Shown here: piece by piece, positions 24,408 to 35,866 of the stretch
How the letters are laid out: each line of letters begins with the position of its first letter
How positions within the stretch are numbered: the stretch's first letter is position 1
From: Streptomyces sp. LBL
GTDB taxonomy: Bacteria > Actinomycetota > Actinomycetes > Streptomycetales > Streptomycetaceae
Assembly: GCF_029893585.1 (NCBI RefSeq)
Contig: NZ_JARXYX010000029.1
Coordinates: 1 to 64,000, forward strand
DNA length: 64,000 nt
Direction of reading: 5' to 3'
The notes under the pieces: model-generated
What the model was told of the DNA's origin: nothing
Database searches by the model: none
The model's input: only the letters and a program-made list of their open reading frames with translations
Made by a program: the position numbers and the translations under genes

Positions 24408-26066
24408 TCAGGCGGCCGAGTCGAAGCTGGACCTGCGTCCTGTCGTGCCCCGACGCCCGGCCTCGCCGGAGGTGCCGTTTCGACGGCCGCCCTCGCCGCC
24501 CGCGGAGCCACCGCGACGGCCGCCCTCGCTGCCCGCCGAGCCACCGCGGCGTCCGGCCTCGCCCGTGCCGCCGCCCTGAGTGCGTCGGCGCCCCCGGGAG
24601 GAGGAAGAAGAGGAGGAGGAACGCGTGCTGCGGCGCGGGCGTTCGCTCGCGGCCGCCGGTGCCGAGATGACGACCGGCACGCCGGACGGTGCCTGGGCGC
24701 CCGTGATGCGGGTCAACTCCTCTTCACCCGAACGGACCTGGGTGGTCACCGCGGTGACGCCGGCGGAGGTCATCAGCCGGCTCATGTCGCGGCGCTGCTC
24801 GGGCGTCACCAGGGTGACCACGGTGCCGGACTCACCGGCACGGGCCGTACGGCCGCCACGGTGCAGATAGTCCTTGGGGTCGGTCGGCGGGTCCACGTTG
24901 ACCACCATGTCGAGGTTGTCCACGTGGATACCGCGGGCGGCGACGTTGGTCGCCACCAGCACGGTCACATGGCCGTCCTTGAACTGGGCCAGGGTGCGGG
25001 TGCGCTGCGGCTGGGACTTGCCCCCGTGCAGGCCGGCCGCGCGAACGCCGTTGCTCAGCAGGTGCTTGGTCAGCTTGTCCACCGCGTGCTTGGTGTCCAG
25101 GAACATGATCACCCGGCCGTCGCGGGCGGCGATCTCGGTGGTCGTGCGCTGCTTGTCCGTGCCGTGCACGTGGAGCACGTGGTGCTCCATCGTGGTGACC
25201 GCGCCCGCGGAGGGGTCGACGGAGTGCACCACCGGGTCGGTCAGGTAGCGGCGGACCAGCAGGTCCACGTTGCGGTCCAGGGTGGCCGAGAAGAGCATCC
25301 GCTGGCCGCCGGTGCGCACCTGGTCGAGCAGGGCGGTCACCTGGGGCATGAAGCCCATGTCGGCCATCTGGTCGGCCTCGTCGAGGACGGTGATGGTGAC
25401 CTCGTCCAGGCGGCAGTCGCCGCGGTCGATGAGGTCCTTGAGCCGTCCCGGCGTCGCGACGACGACCTCCGCGCCGGCGCGCAGCGCCCCGGCCTGCCGG
25501 CCGATCGACATACCGCCGACGACGGTGGCCATGCGCAGGCCCACGGAACGGGCGTACGGAGTCAGCGCGTCGGTGACCTGCTGGGCCAACTCGCGGGTGG
25601 GGACGAGGATGAGAGCCAGCGGCTGTCGCGGCTCGGCACGCCGGCCCACGGTGCGGGCCAGCAGCGCGAGGCCGAAGGCGAGGGTCTTGCCGGAGCCGGT
25701 GCGGCCGCGGCCGAGTACGTCCCGCCCGGCCAGGGAGTTCGGCAGGGTCGCCGCCTGGATCGGGAACGGCACGGTCACGCCCTCGTGGCCGAGCGCGGCC
25801 AACAGCCGCTCCGGCATGTCGAGTTCGGCGAACGCCTCCACAGCGGGCAGGGCGGGCGTGATGGTCTTCGGCGGGGCGAACTCCCCCTGCATCGCGGCCG
25901 GGCGGCTGCCCTGGCTCCTGGAGCGGCGCGGGGCGCCGGAGTAGCCGCCGCCCTTTCCGGAGCCGCCGCTCTTTCCGAAGCCGGAGCCGAAGCCGGAGCC
26001 GGAGCCCGAGCCCTGGGCGCCGGTGCGCTTACGGGCGTATCGGTCGTTCGTGCGTACGCGGTTCAT
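24408..26066 (-). CDS. DEAD-box RNA helicase (552 aa)
   Basis: All core motifs are present: GRGRTGSGKT (motif I), VPTRELAQQ (Ia), ATPGRLKD (Ib), VLDEADQM (II), FSATL (III), IMFLDTKHAV (IV), VATNVAARGIH (V) and HRGGRTARAG (VI). A Gly/Ser-rich N-terminal tail (GSGSGSGFGSGFGKSGGSGK) and a C-terminal tail of Ser, Arg and GGRRGGSAG repeats are likely RNA-binding. Helicases of this kind unwind structured RNA in cold adaptation and ribosome assembly. ATG 26066 has AAGGAAGG; ATG 26090 does not. The cold-shock gene lies upstream on the same strand. Confidence 0.95.
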   Translation of the reverse strand: MNRVRTNDRYARKRTGAQGSGSGSGFGSGFGKSGGSGKGGGYSGAPRRSRSQGSRPAAMQGEFAPPKTITPALPAVEAFAELDMPERLLAALGHEGVTVPFPIQAATLPNSLAGRDVLGRGRTGSGKTLAFGLALLARTVGRRAEPRQPLALILVPTRELAQQVTDALTPYARSVGLRMATVVGGMSIGRQAGALRAGAEVVVATPGRLKDLIDRGDCRLDEVTITVLDEADQMADMGFMPQVTALLDQVRTGGQRMLFSATLDRNVDLLVRRYLTDPVVHSVDPSAGAVTTMEHHVLHVHGTDKQRTTTEIAARDGRVIMFLDTKHAVDKLTKHLLSNGVRAAGLHGGKSQPQRTRTLAQFKDGHVTVLVATNVAARGIHVDNLDMVVNVDPPTDPKDYLHRGGRTARAGESGTVVTLVTPEQRRDMSRLMTSAGVTAVTTQVRSGEEELTRITGAQAPSGVPVVISAPAAASERPRRSTRSSSSSSSSRGRRRTQGGGTGEAGRRGGSAGSEGGRRGGSAGGEGGRRNGTSGEAGRRGTTGRRSSFDSAA

Positions 26067-26262
26067 GCGGAACCTTCCTTGATATGGCACGTATCAAGGA
26101 ATTCCCGCGGTGAACGAGCGGCGCAGAGAATCGCAAGAACGAGCCGTGACTCTGGCGTTTCAAACGCCGAGAACAGTGAATATGGGGTGGAGAATTCTAC
26201 GGAGATGCTCGGAGATTCGCGTGGATCCGCGGAGTTTCTCCGGTTTTTTCTGAAATGCAGCG

Positions 26263-26298
26263 AGCTGGGGCCCGCACCCCAAGGTGCGGGCCCCAGCT
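26263..26298 (-). terminator. Terminator of the second cold-shock gene
   Basis: Perfect 16-bp stem (26263-26278 and 26283-26298) with a CCAA loop just after the cold-shock stop on the minus strand. The stem core is the same GGGGCCCGCACC as in the terminator of copy 1. Confidence 0.9.
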
Positions 26299-26322
26299 GC
26301 GAACCAGGCGTCAGTGGCCGGA

Positions 26323-26526
26323 TCAGGCGGGAACGATGTTCTCGGCCGTCGGGCCCTTCTGGCCCTGCGCGATGTCGAAGCTCACCTTCTGGCCTTCCAG
26401 CAGCTCGCGGAAGCCAGAGGCGGAGATGTTCGAGTAGTGGGCGAAGACGTCGGCGCCGCCGCCGTCCTGCTCGATGAAGCCGAAGCCCTTTTCAGCGTTG
26501 AACCACTTCACGGTTCCAGTAGCCAT
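26323..26526 (-). CDS. Cold-shock protein, CspA family, second copy (67 aa)
   Basis: The cold-shock domain has RNP-1 KGFGFIEQ and RNP-2 VFAHYSNI as in copy 1; differences include SASGFRELLEG for TQGFRELQEG. ATG 26526 has GGAGATTGAC upstream. The leader includes the conserved element seen in copy 1. The helicase and small protein genes downstream on the same strand complete a cold-adaptation cluster, although a terminator separates them from this gene, so they need their own promoter or readthrough. Confidence 0.95.
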   Translation of the reverse strand: MATGTVKWFNAEKGFGFIEQDGGGADVFAHYSNISASGFRELLEGQKVSFDIAQGQKGPTAENIVPA

Positions 26527-26578
26527 GTCAATCTCCTTCGGTACGGGTTCGGAGTTCGCCGTATGCGCACTCCGGTCG

Positions 26579-26640
26579 CCGCGATGATCAGCCCGTCGGA
26601 AAAAACCTTCTGGCCACCACACTGCAACTGAGATCGACAG
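26579..26640 (-). promoter_or_regulatory. Conserved leader element of the second cold-shock gene
   Basis: Minus strand: CAGTTGCAGTGTGG, GGTTTTTTCCG and CTGATCATCGC in the same order as before copy 1, with CGTGCTACTGTCGA just upstream (possible -10). Conservation through otherwise diverged DNA suggests a promoter or a temperature-responsive RNA leader. Confidence 0.6.
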
Positions 26641-26804
26641 TAGCACGGCGTGATCGGCCGCGTCGGTTCGGCAATTCCGGATCCGGCGGCCGGTCGGGGA
26701 ATACTCATCGCGCGTCGCGTCGATTTCTCATGTCATGGCCACAGATATTGCGTCGCCCGGATCGCAGCGTCCGTGGGTACGGGGGCTGATGCCCTGGTCA
26801 GCGG

Positions 26805-26978
26805 TCATCGGATGGGCCGTCGGTGATCACCCCGGGCCCCTCGTACGGTGATGAAGACCACATCGGCGATGAACAGCACGACGCCGACGGCCAGGAGAAA
26901 GCCCAGCCCGTGCGCCGCCACCCCGACGATGCCCAGGGCGACCGCGACAAGGACGATCAGCAGGAAGGCCACCATCAT
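26805..26978 (-). CDS. Small hydrophobic membrane protein (57 aa)
   Basis: The minus-strand frame from ATG 26978 to TGA 26805 encodes about 45 hydrophobic residues in two helices (VAFLLIVLVAVALGIVGVAA, then FLLAVGVVLFIADVVFI) around HGLG, ending in a basic tail TVRGARGDHRRPIR. A very strong AGGAGGTGG ribosome site precedes it. Tiny hydrophobic proteins like this are widespread in Streptomyces beside PRC-barrel genes and have no known function. It follows the PRC-barrel gene on the same strand across a short repeat. Confidence 0.75.
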   Translation of the reverse strand: MMVAFLLIVLVAVALGIVGVAAHGLGFLLAVGVVLFIADVVFITVRGARGDHRRPIR

Positions 26979-26997
26979 GGCGAACCACCTCCTGGTG

Positions 26998-27035
26998 GTG
27001 CGGTGTTGTGGTGCGGTGTTGTGGTGCGGTGTTGC
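26998..27035. repeat. 13-bp tandem repeat GTGCGGTGTTGTG
   Basis: Three near-perfect copies lie between the PRC-barrel stop and the ribosome site of the small hydrophobic protein. Confidence 0.8.
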
Positions 27036-27040
27036 CGGGG

Positions 27041-27397
27041 TCAGCGGCGGGCGAGCCGGCGTTCGCCGTTGACGCCCGGCCGGTACTCCATGTCGTAGTG
27101 CTGGAAGATCGGCTCCTCCCGCTCGGCGGGCAGGACGTCGTCCGTGCCGATCGAAGGGGCCTTCCGTACCTTTGTCCTGGCGTGCGAGACCCGCACGTAG
27201 CCGGGGCCGAGGACGGCCTCGTCGAGCGGGACGAAGACCAGCCGCTGTCGGGTGGGCAGTCCGGTGCGGATCGTGGCCATGGCGGGTCGGTCCGTCGCCG
27301 TGTCGACGTAGATCGCCTCGAGCATGCCGATCTTGCGGCCCTGGGGGTCGACCACTTCATGGTTGCGCCACTCGCGGATGTCGGCCGGACGAATCAT
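27041..27397 (-). CDS. PRC-barrel domain protein (118 aa)
   Basis: EWRNHEVVDPQGRKIGMLE followed by AIYVDTATDRPAMA and LVFVPLDEAVLGPGYVRV is the PRC-barrel fold, a small beta barrel used in RNA processing and in membrane-associated adaptor proteins. The C-terminus (EEPIFQHYDMEYRPGVNGER) is common in the streptomycete version. Partner unknown. A small hydrophobic protein is encoded directly downstream. The 307-bp divergent gap to the phosphatase gene holds GGCACGATTCC repeats near 27440-27465 and no gene. Confidence 0.85.
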   Translation of the reverse strand: MIRPADIREWRNHEVVDPQGRKIGMLEAIYVDTATDRPAMATIRTGLPTRQRLVFVPLDEAVLGPGYVRVSHARTKVRKAPSIGTDDVLPAEREEPIFQHYDMEYRPGVNGERRLARR

Positions 27398-27704
27398 GGC
27401 TGCTCCCTGTCATACGGCCCACTTGTCATCGTAGGACCGCGGCACGATTCCGGCACGATTCCGGCACGGGGCGGACGCGGAGGACGCGGAGGGGGCGGAA
27501 GGTGTGGAGGGGCGGGAGGCGAGGGCCGGAACGGGTCCGGCCCCACCGCGTGGGCGCATGTGGTCGGCCGTCTTTCGCCTCGGCTTTCCCGACGTTCGGT
27601 GCGGGATCGCTGCCTCCTGCGGAATACTGGGAAAATCGGGATGAAAAGCCATGGCATACGAAGCGAACACGGGAGAGAACCCGGCGAGAGCGAGATGAGC
27701 GACC

Positions 27705-30281
27705 ATGGAAAGACGGGTCGGCGAGATCGACGGTGACCAGGGAGCGAGTCCCGTCGAGGACGTCGTCCGTGAGGTGCTCACCGCGCGGGCCACCGTCGAC
27801 GAGCACGGCACGGTGACCGCGTGGAACGACGGTGCGCGACGGCTGCTCGGATACACGGCGGCGCAGATCCTGGGCCGCCCGGTCGCCACCCTGCTCGCCG
27901 AGGAGCCCGCGGCGGCGGACCTCCCGCCCTTCGCCCAGCTGCCGAGATGGCACGGAACGCTCGCTCTGCGGCACCGGGACGGCCACATCGTGGACGCCGG
28001 CGTGCTGGCCCACCATCACCCGGCGCCGCATGGAGACGGAGACAGAGCTGGAAACGGAGACAGAGGGGGAAACGGAGAGGGAGGCGGCCTCCCCGGTGGC
28101 GGAGGCGGCGGTTCTTGGCTGGTGCTGTCTCCCCTGGCCGGTCAGGAGTCCAGGCCGGTCGACGAGGACCTGGTCAGCTGGAGTTTCACGCAGTCCCCGT
28201 GCTGTGCGCTGGCCCTGTACGACACCACGCTCCGGCTGCGGCGGGCCAACGCGGAGATGGAGCGGTCCGTGGGCCTCGCTGAGGGCGAGATGCGCGGACT
28301 GCGCATCCCGGAGATCGTGGACAACGACACGGGCGAGATCTCCGAGCAGGACATGCTGCGGGTGCTGGAGACCGGTGAGACGTACTACCGCGAGAGGTAC
28401 CTGCGCGCTCCGGGCGAGAAGCGCGAGCACGCCTGGTCGATCTTCGTGTCCCCGCTGCGGGACGCGGCGGGCCGCACCCACGGTGTCTTTCTGTCCGCGC
28501 ACGACATCACCGAGCAGCACTGGGCCCGCAAACGCCTCCAGCTGATCGCCGAGGCCGGCCGCACCATCGGCAGCACCCTTGACGTGGCCCGGACCGCGCA
28601 GGAACTCGCGGACGTCGCGGTCCCGGAACTCGCCGACTTCATCAGCATCGACCTGCTGACCTCCCTGGACGACGAGAGCACCGACCACGCCGTCGACGCG
28701 GACGAGCAGGACCCTCAGGCGCGGTCGGCGGGCCGCCCCCTGGCCCTGCGGCGTGTCGCCCACCAGTCGGTGCTCCCGGGCGTCCCCGAGGCGGTCGTCG
28801 CGCCGGGCGAGGTGGACGCGTACCCGGGAGGGTCGCCGCAGGTGCGGAGCCTGCGGTCGGGGCGTGCCGTGCTGCACCGGATGACCGAGCCCGTGCTGGC
28901 CGAGTGGGCGGTACGGGATCCGCTGCGGTCCGCCCGGCTCCGTGAGGCCGGCGTCCACTCGATGATGACCGTTCCCCTGACGGCCCGCGGCACCACCCTG
29001 GGAGTCGCCGTCCTCATCCGCCACCGGCACCCCGAGGAGTTCCAGGAGGACGATCTGCTGCTGGCCGAGGAACTGGCGTCCAGGGCGGCCGTCTGCATCG
29101 ACAACGCCCTCCGCTACACCCGTGAGCGCGGCACGGCGGTCACCCTGCAACGCAGCCTGCTGCCGCAGCGGCTGCCCGAGCAGGCGGCCGTGGAGGTCGC
29201 CTCCCGTTACCTGCCGGCCGGTGCGCGGGCCGGGGTGGGCGGCGACTGGTTCGACGTGATCCCGCTGTCCGGGGCCAGGGTGGCGCTGGTCGTGGGCGAC
29301 GTGGTGGGTCACGGCATCCACGCCTCCGCCGCCATGGGACGGTTGCGCACCGCCGTACGCACCCTCGCCGACATCGACCTGCCCCCCGACGAACTGCTCA
29401 CGCACCTCGACGACCTGGTGGGCCGGCTGGCCGCCGAGGCGGCGGACCCGGACGCCGCCCTGACGGGGAACGGGGAGGTCGCGGGAGACGTCGGCGCGAC
29501 CTGCCTGTACGCCGTGTACGACCCGGTGTCCCGCCGGTGCGTGCTCGCCCGGGCGGGGCATCCGCTGCCGATGGTGGTGAGCCCGGACGGCACCGTGGAA
29601 CTGCTCGACCTGCCCGCGGGGCCCCCGCTGGGACTCGGGGGACTGCCCTTCGAGTCGGTCGAGACGGAACTCCCGGAGGGCACTCTGCTCGCTCTCTACA
29701 CGAACGGCCTGACCGAGTCCCGTAACCCCGCCGTCGACGACGGCGTCTCCCGCCTGCGCCAGGCCCTCACCCGGCCCGCCGCCTCACTGGAGCACCTGTG
29801 CGACGCGGTTCTCGCGGCCACGCTGCCCGGGCGGCGCGTGGACGACGTGGCGCTGCTCCTCGCCCGCACCCGGGCCCTCGACGCCGACCGGGTCGCCACC
29901 TGGACCATTCCCCCCGACCCCGCCGCCGTCGCCGAGACCCGCAGGAACGCCCTCGGCCAACTGGACTCCTGGAACCTGTCCGACGTCGCGTTCGTCACCG
30001 AACTGATCGTCAGCGAACTGGTCACCAACGCCATCCGGCACGCCGAGCCGCCCATCCAACTGCGCCTCATCTACGACCGGACCCTCATCTGCGAGGTCTC
30101 CGACGCCAGCAGCACGGTTCCCCACCTGCGCCGCGCCCGCGTCTACGACGAGGGCGGCCGCGGCCTCCTTCTGGTCGCCCACCTCACCCAACGCTGGGGC
30201 ACCCGCCCCACCGCCAAGGGCAAGACGATCTGGGCGGAACAGACCATCGACGCGCCGGGCGACGCCGGGAAGTCCGACTGA
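27705..30281 (+). CDS. PAS-GAF-SpoIIE phosphatase with HATPase domain, paralogue A (858 aa)
   Basis: Domain order: PAS (residues about 20-110, AWNDGARRLLGYTAAQILGR), a Gly/Asp/Asn-rich linker, a second PAS (about 160-280), GAF (about 285-470), PP2C-type SpoIIE phosphatase (about 480-720, GGDWFDVIPL and VVGDVVGHGIHASAAMG with the metal-binding Asp), and a C-terminal anti-sigma-like ATPase (ELIVSELVTNAIRHAEPP). Such cytoplasmic proteins act in partner-switching control of sigma factors, dephosphorylating STAS antagonists. No STAS or sigma gene is adjacent. It is about half identical to paralogue B at 33045, with even the linker low complexity in the same place. Confidence 0.93.
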   Translation: MERRVGEIDGDQGASPVEDVVREVLTARATVDEHGTVTAWNDGARRLLGYTAAQILGRPVATLLAEEPAAADLPPFAQLPRWHGTLALRHRDGHIVDAGVLAHHHPAPHGDGDRAGNGDRGGNGEGGGLPGGGGGGSWLVLSPLAGQESRPVDEDLVSWSFTQSPCCALALYDTTLRLRRANAEMERSVGLAEGEMRGLRIPEIVDNDTGEISEQDMLRVLETGETYYRERYLRAPGEKREHAWSIFVSPLRDAAGRTHGVFLSAHDITEQHWARKRLQLIAEAGRTIGSTLDVARTAQELADVAVPELADFISIDLLTSLDDESTDHAVDADEQDPQARSAGRPLALRRVAHQSVLPGVPEAVVAPGEVDAYPGGSPQVRSLRSGRAVLHRMTEPVLAEWAVRDPLRSARLREAGVHSMMTVPLTARGTTLGVAVLIRHRHPEEFQEDDLLLAEELASRAAVCIDNALRYTRERGTAVTLQRSLLPQRLPEQAAVEVASRYLPAGARAGVGGDWFDVIPLSGARVALVVGDVVGHGIHASAAMGRLRTAVRTLADIDLPPDELLTHLDDLVGRLAAEAADPDAALTGNGEVAGDVGATCLYAVYDPVSRRCVLARAGHPLPMVVSPDGTVELLDLPAGPPLGLGGLPFESVETELPEGTLLALYTNGLTESRNPAVDDGVSRLRQALTRPAASLEHLCDAVLAATLPGRRVDDVALLLARTRALDADRVATWTIPPDPAAVAETRRNALGQLDSWNLSDVAFVTELIVSELVTNAIRHAEPPIQLRLIYDRTLICEVSDASSTVPHLRRARVYDEGGRGLLLVAHLTQRWGTRPTAKGKTIWAEQTIDAPGDAGKSD

Positions 30282-30313
30282 CGGACGGCACGCCGCGCCA
30301 GGTGACTCATGAC

Positions 30314-31147
30314 TCATGCCAGGCGGCGTACGTCCTCCAGGTACCGCAGGACCGCGGCCACCCGTCGGTCCACATGGTCCGCGGGGGACAGGTCGAGCTT
30401 GGCGAAGATGCTGCGGATGTGCTTGTGGACGGCGCCCTCGGTGACGACGAGCCGGTCGGCGATGGCGGAGTTGCCCAACCCCTCGGCCATCAGGGCCAGT
30501 ACGTCCCGCTCGCGGGGGCTGAGCCGCTCCAGGCGGGGGTCCTGACGGGAGCGGGTGAACAACTGGGCCACGACCTCGGGGTCGATGGCGGTGCCGCCGT
30601 CCGCCACCCGGTGCAGAGCCTCCAGGAACTCCTCGACCCGGCCGACGCGTTCCTTGAGCAGATAGCCGAGGCCGCCCACGCCGCCGCCGAGCAGCTCGGT
30701 GGCGAAGCTCTGCTCGACGTAGGCGGACAGGACGAGGACAGCGAGGCCGGGCCGTCGGCGCCGGGCCTCGACCGCCGCGACGATCCCCTCGTCGGTGTGG
30801 GTCGGCGGCATCCGTACGTCGAGGATGGCGACGTCCGGTTCGTGGGTGTCGATGGCGTCCAGCACCCCGTCGGCGGTGCCCGCGGTGGCGACCACGTCGA
30901 GACCCTCGGCGCGCAACAGCAGGGCGAGGCCCTCGCGCAGCAACGCGTCGTCCTCGGCTATCACGATCCGCAGGGAACCGTCCGTGCGCGCGGCGTGGTC
31001 CGCCCGTGGGGCGTGGTCCGTTTGCGGGGCACGGCCCGTCCCGGGGGCGTGGTCCGTCCGGTGGGTACGGTCCGTTTGCGGGGCATCATCTGTCCGCGGG
31101 GCGCGGGCCGTCCGCGGGGAGCGGTCCGTCTTGAAGTCACGATCCAC
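30314..31147 (-). CDS. NarL/LuxR-type response regulator with repetitive N-terminal extension (277 aa)
   Basis: The receiver starts at about residue 58 (LRIVIAEDDALLREGL), with phospho-acceptor Asp at about 110 (AILDVRMPP) and YLLKER later. The LuxR HTH lies at about 208-265 (LSPRERDVLALMAEGLGNSA). Residues 1-57 are an unusual low-complexity stretch of RTDHAP and PQTDR units encoded by 18-bp repeats. GTG 31147 overlaps the kinase stop by 11 bp, so the pair is translationally coupled; the true start may be further in. It answers the kinase at 31137. Confidence 0.92.
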   Translation of the reverse strand: MDRDFKTDRSPRTARAPRTDDAPQTDRTHRTDHAPGTGRAPQTDHAPRADHAARTDGSLRIVIAEDDALLREGLALLLRAEGLDVVATAGTADGVLDAIDTHEPDVAILDVRMPPTHTDEGIVAAVEARRRRPGLAVLVLSAYVEQSFATELLGGGVGGLGYLLKERVGRVEEFLEALHRVADGGTAIDPEVVAQLFTRSRQDPRLERLSPRERDVLALMAEGLGNSAIADRLVVTEGAVHKHIRSIFAKLDLSPADHVDRRVAAVLRYLEDVRRLA

Positions 31148-32420
31148 AGGGGAGATCCACCTCGAGGGTTGTCGGGCCGCCGGGTGGGCTGGCCAGGGTG
31201 AGGTTGCCGTCGAGCGCCGCGATCCGGCGGCGGATGCCGGTGAGGCCGGAGCCGCCGTCCTCGTCGGCGCCGCCCCGGCCGTCGTCCTCGATGCGCAGCC
31301 GCAGCCGGCCGCCCCGGCTGCGGGCCGTGACGGTGGCGTTCCGGGCTCCGCTGTGTTTGGCGACGTTGGTCAGCGCCTCGGCCACGACGAAGTAGGCGGT
31401 CGCCTCCACGGCGGCGGCGCACCGTTCGGGTACGTCGACGTCGATCCGGCAGGGCATCGCGCTCTGAGCCGCCAGCCCCGAGAGCGCCCCGGCCAGCCCC
31501 CGGTCGTCCAGGACCGGGGGGAGGATGCTCCGGGAGACCGTACGCAGCTCGGCGAGGGCCTGTTCGGCGGCGGACTGGGCGCGTTCGAGGAGTTCGTCGG
31601 CGCCGGCCGGGTCGCGGGCGACCATCCGGCGGGCCGCGCCCAGCAGGACGGTGACGCTGACGATGCGGTTCTGGGTGCCGTCGTGCAACGACCGCTCGAT
31701 GCGGCGCAGTTCGACGGCGTGGGCGTCCAGGGCGGCGGCGCGGGTGGCGGTCAGCTCGGCGACGCGCCGGGACAGATCGACGTCGGGACCGGCCGCGAGG
31801 AGCTGCTGTCCGGGCCGGGCCTGGAGGCGGGCCATGCCGGGGGAGAGCCCGAGGATGATGATGATCCAGCCCAGGCCCAGGAGAGACACGGCGAGGGCGC
31901 CGGGCCAGGACTGCGCGGAGCCCATCCCCAGGGACGTGGCGGTCGTGTTCTTCGGCAGGAGCTTCCAGTACAGGGGAAAGGCGCTGTCCCGCACGGCGAG
32001 GACCGGCAGGACGACACCGAGCAGCCCGAGGAGGAGTCCCAGGGTCGCGTGCCGGACCAGCCAGCGCAGTTCCCCTCGGGTGGTGGGGTCGACCAGGGCG
32101 AGCCGCAGCCGGGTCGGCGGGGGCTCCGGGGCGACGACCTCCGGGCCGCAGAGGGCCAGCCGGGCACGTTCCTTTCCGGCGAGGGCGTGCAGCGCGCGCA
32201 GCACGACCGGCGCGATGAGCAGCCCCACCCCGACCAGGCTCGTCACGGCGGCGACGGCCGTCCAGAGCAGCGTCATCAGCGCGAGCAGGGCCGTGTTGAG
32301 TCCGGACCCCAGTTGTCTGATCGCGGCGCCGGCGGCACTCAGGGTGCTGACGACGGTGTCCTTGAGGCCCACGCCCACGCCCACGCCCTCGGCGGCAGCG
32401 GTGTCCTGGTGGGTTGTCAT
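31137..32420 (-). CDS. NarL-group sensor histidine kinase (427 aa)
   Basis: Four hydrophobic segments lie in the N-terminal half (about 40-75, 120-143, 172-192). The HisKA_3 dimer helix has the phospho-His at about 246 (RRIERSLHDGTQNR), followed by the HATPase domain with N-box EALTNVAKHS and G-box DDGRGG, SGLTGIRRR. There is no recognisable extracellular sensor domain; the signal may be in the membrane. It shares an 11-bp overlap with the response regulator gene. The first residues include a GVGVGVG stretch. Confidence 0.93.
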   Translation of the reverse strand: MTTHQDTAAAEGVGVGVGLKDTVVSTLSAAGAAIRQLGSGLNTALLALMTLLWTAVAAVTSLVGVGLLIAPVVLRALHALAGKERARLALCGPEVVAPEPPPTRLRLALVDPTTRGELRWLVRHATLGLLLGLLGVVLPVLAVRDSAFPLYWKLLPKNTTATSLGMGSAQSWPGALAVSLLGLGWIIIILGLSPGMARLQARPGQQLLAAGPDVDLSRRVAELTATRAAALDAHAVELRRIERSLHDGTQNRIVSVTVLLGAARRMVARDPAGADELLERAQSAAEQALAELRTVSRSILPPVLDDRGLAGALSGLAAQSAMPCRIDVDVPERCAAAVEATAYFVVAEALTNVAKHSGARNATVTARSRGGRLRLRIEDDGRGGADEDGGSGLTGIRRRIAALDGNLTLASPPGGPTTLEVDLPCGS

Positions 32421-32602
32421 CCATCCCCCGTCCCTCGGTCGCGAACGACCTTATGCCGAAAAGCGGTTCGCGCGAGGTACCGGGTCCGGGAGGTACAGCC
32501 TGCTGTACCTCGGCCGGCCCGGCTGCGGGATCGGCCCGCGGGGTGCTGATCCATAGCGTCGGTGACGACAGCGAGGACGGCACCGGACCACGGGAGAAGC
32601 CC

Positions 32603-32848
32603 ATGAACACGAACACAACCGCGCACATGAACACGACCGCGAGCACGAGCACCGACCTCGACCCCGACCGTCTCACCCGAGGGGAGGTCGCCCGCACTCT
32701 GCTGTGGTCCGTCGTGGTGATCAGCGCGGTCGCCAACATGGCGGCCTCCTTCAGCGGCGCCGACACCTGGGTGCACCTGGTCTGCGGCATGGTCACCGCG
32801 CTGTGCGGCGGAACCCTCGCGGTGCGCGCTCTGCGAGGCCGTCGATGA
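32603..32848 (+). CDS. Small two-helix membrane protein (81 aa)
   Basis: MNTNTTAHMNTTASTSTDLD is a Thr-rich soluble start; two hydrophobic helices follow (LLWSVVVISAVANMAASF and VHLVCGMVTALCGGTLAV) with a basic RGRR end. CGGGAGAAG precedes ATG 32603. It is divergent from the kinase gene. Similar small proteins are common in the genus next to two-component genes; no function is known. The sequence after it to 33044 stays open in another frame but is not convincing. Confidence 0.6.
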   Translation: MNTNTTAHMNTTASTSTDLDPDRLTRGEVARTLLWSVVVISAVANMAASFSGADTWVHLVCGMVTALCGGTLAVRALRGRR

Positions 32849-33044
32849 CCGCCGCTCTGCCGCTGCGCCTGGCCGGCCGCGCCCCGGACCACGACTGGCT
32901 GCGCACCCTGGTCCAGCGGGTCGGGCTCGGCGACCGGCTCACCCACAGCGAACGCTCCGGTTCCGGTACGCCGCGCCGCAGGGCGGGCGGCGTGCAGGCG
33001 GTCGTACGCCGTTCGAAACCACCACCGCTCGACGTCACCACACG

Positions 33045-35588
<2,544 letters not shown>

Positions 35589-35645
35589 GGGCCTCATTCC
35601 CTTCGCTCTCGCGAAGCGGGTCACGGCGGTCGGGTGCCGAACTGT

Positions 35646-35718
35646 TCCTTACTGGTACTTACCGATCCTTACAGGTCTTTACCGGTCCTACCGTTCCTAC
35701 CGGTCCTTACCGACCAGT
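35646..35718. repeat. Array of 10-11-bp repeats, consensus TTACCGGTCC
   Basis: About seven imperfect copies run upstream of the paralogue B gene (TTACTGGTAC, TTACCGATCC, TTACAGGTCT, TTACCGGTCC, CTACCGTTCC, CTACCGGTCC, TTACCGACC). Spacing of one helical turn would suit cooperative protein binding, but simple slippage is an equal explanation. Confidence 0.7.
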
Positions 35719-35825
35719 CTGGCAGCGGGACAGTAACTCTGCGGCGAGACGGAACGCCCGCATGTACTGATCTGGTCTCGGGCGGGACGCTGCCCACAGC
35801 GCGGTCGACGATGGACGTGAACAGC

Positions 35826-35866
35826 TCGGCCCCGACTCCTGTCCGCCGGGCAGGAGTCGGGGCCGA
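35826..35866. terminator. 16-bp hairpin without an adjacent gene
   Basis: TCGGCCCCGACTCCTG and its complement (35826-35841 and 35851-35866) around a 9-base loop. It has the strength of a terminator but no gene ends nearby on either strand. The 35625-36056 interval otherwise holds only the repeat array and AT-richer promoter-like sequence before the ABC genes. Confidence 0.6.
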
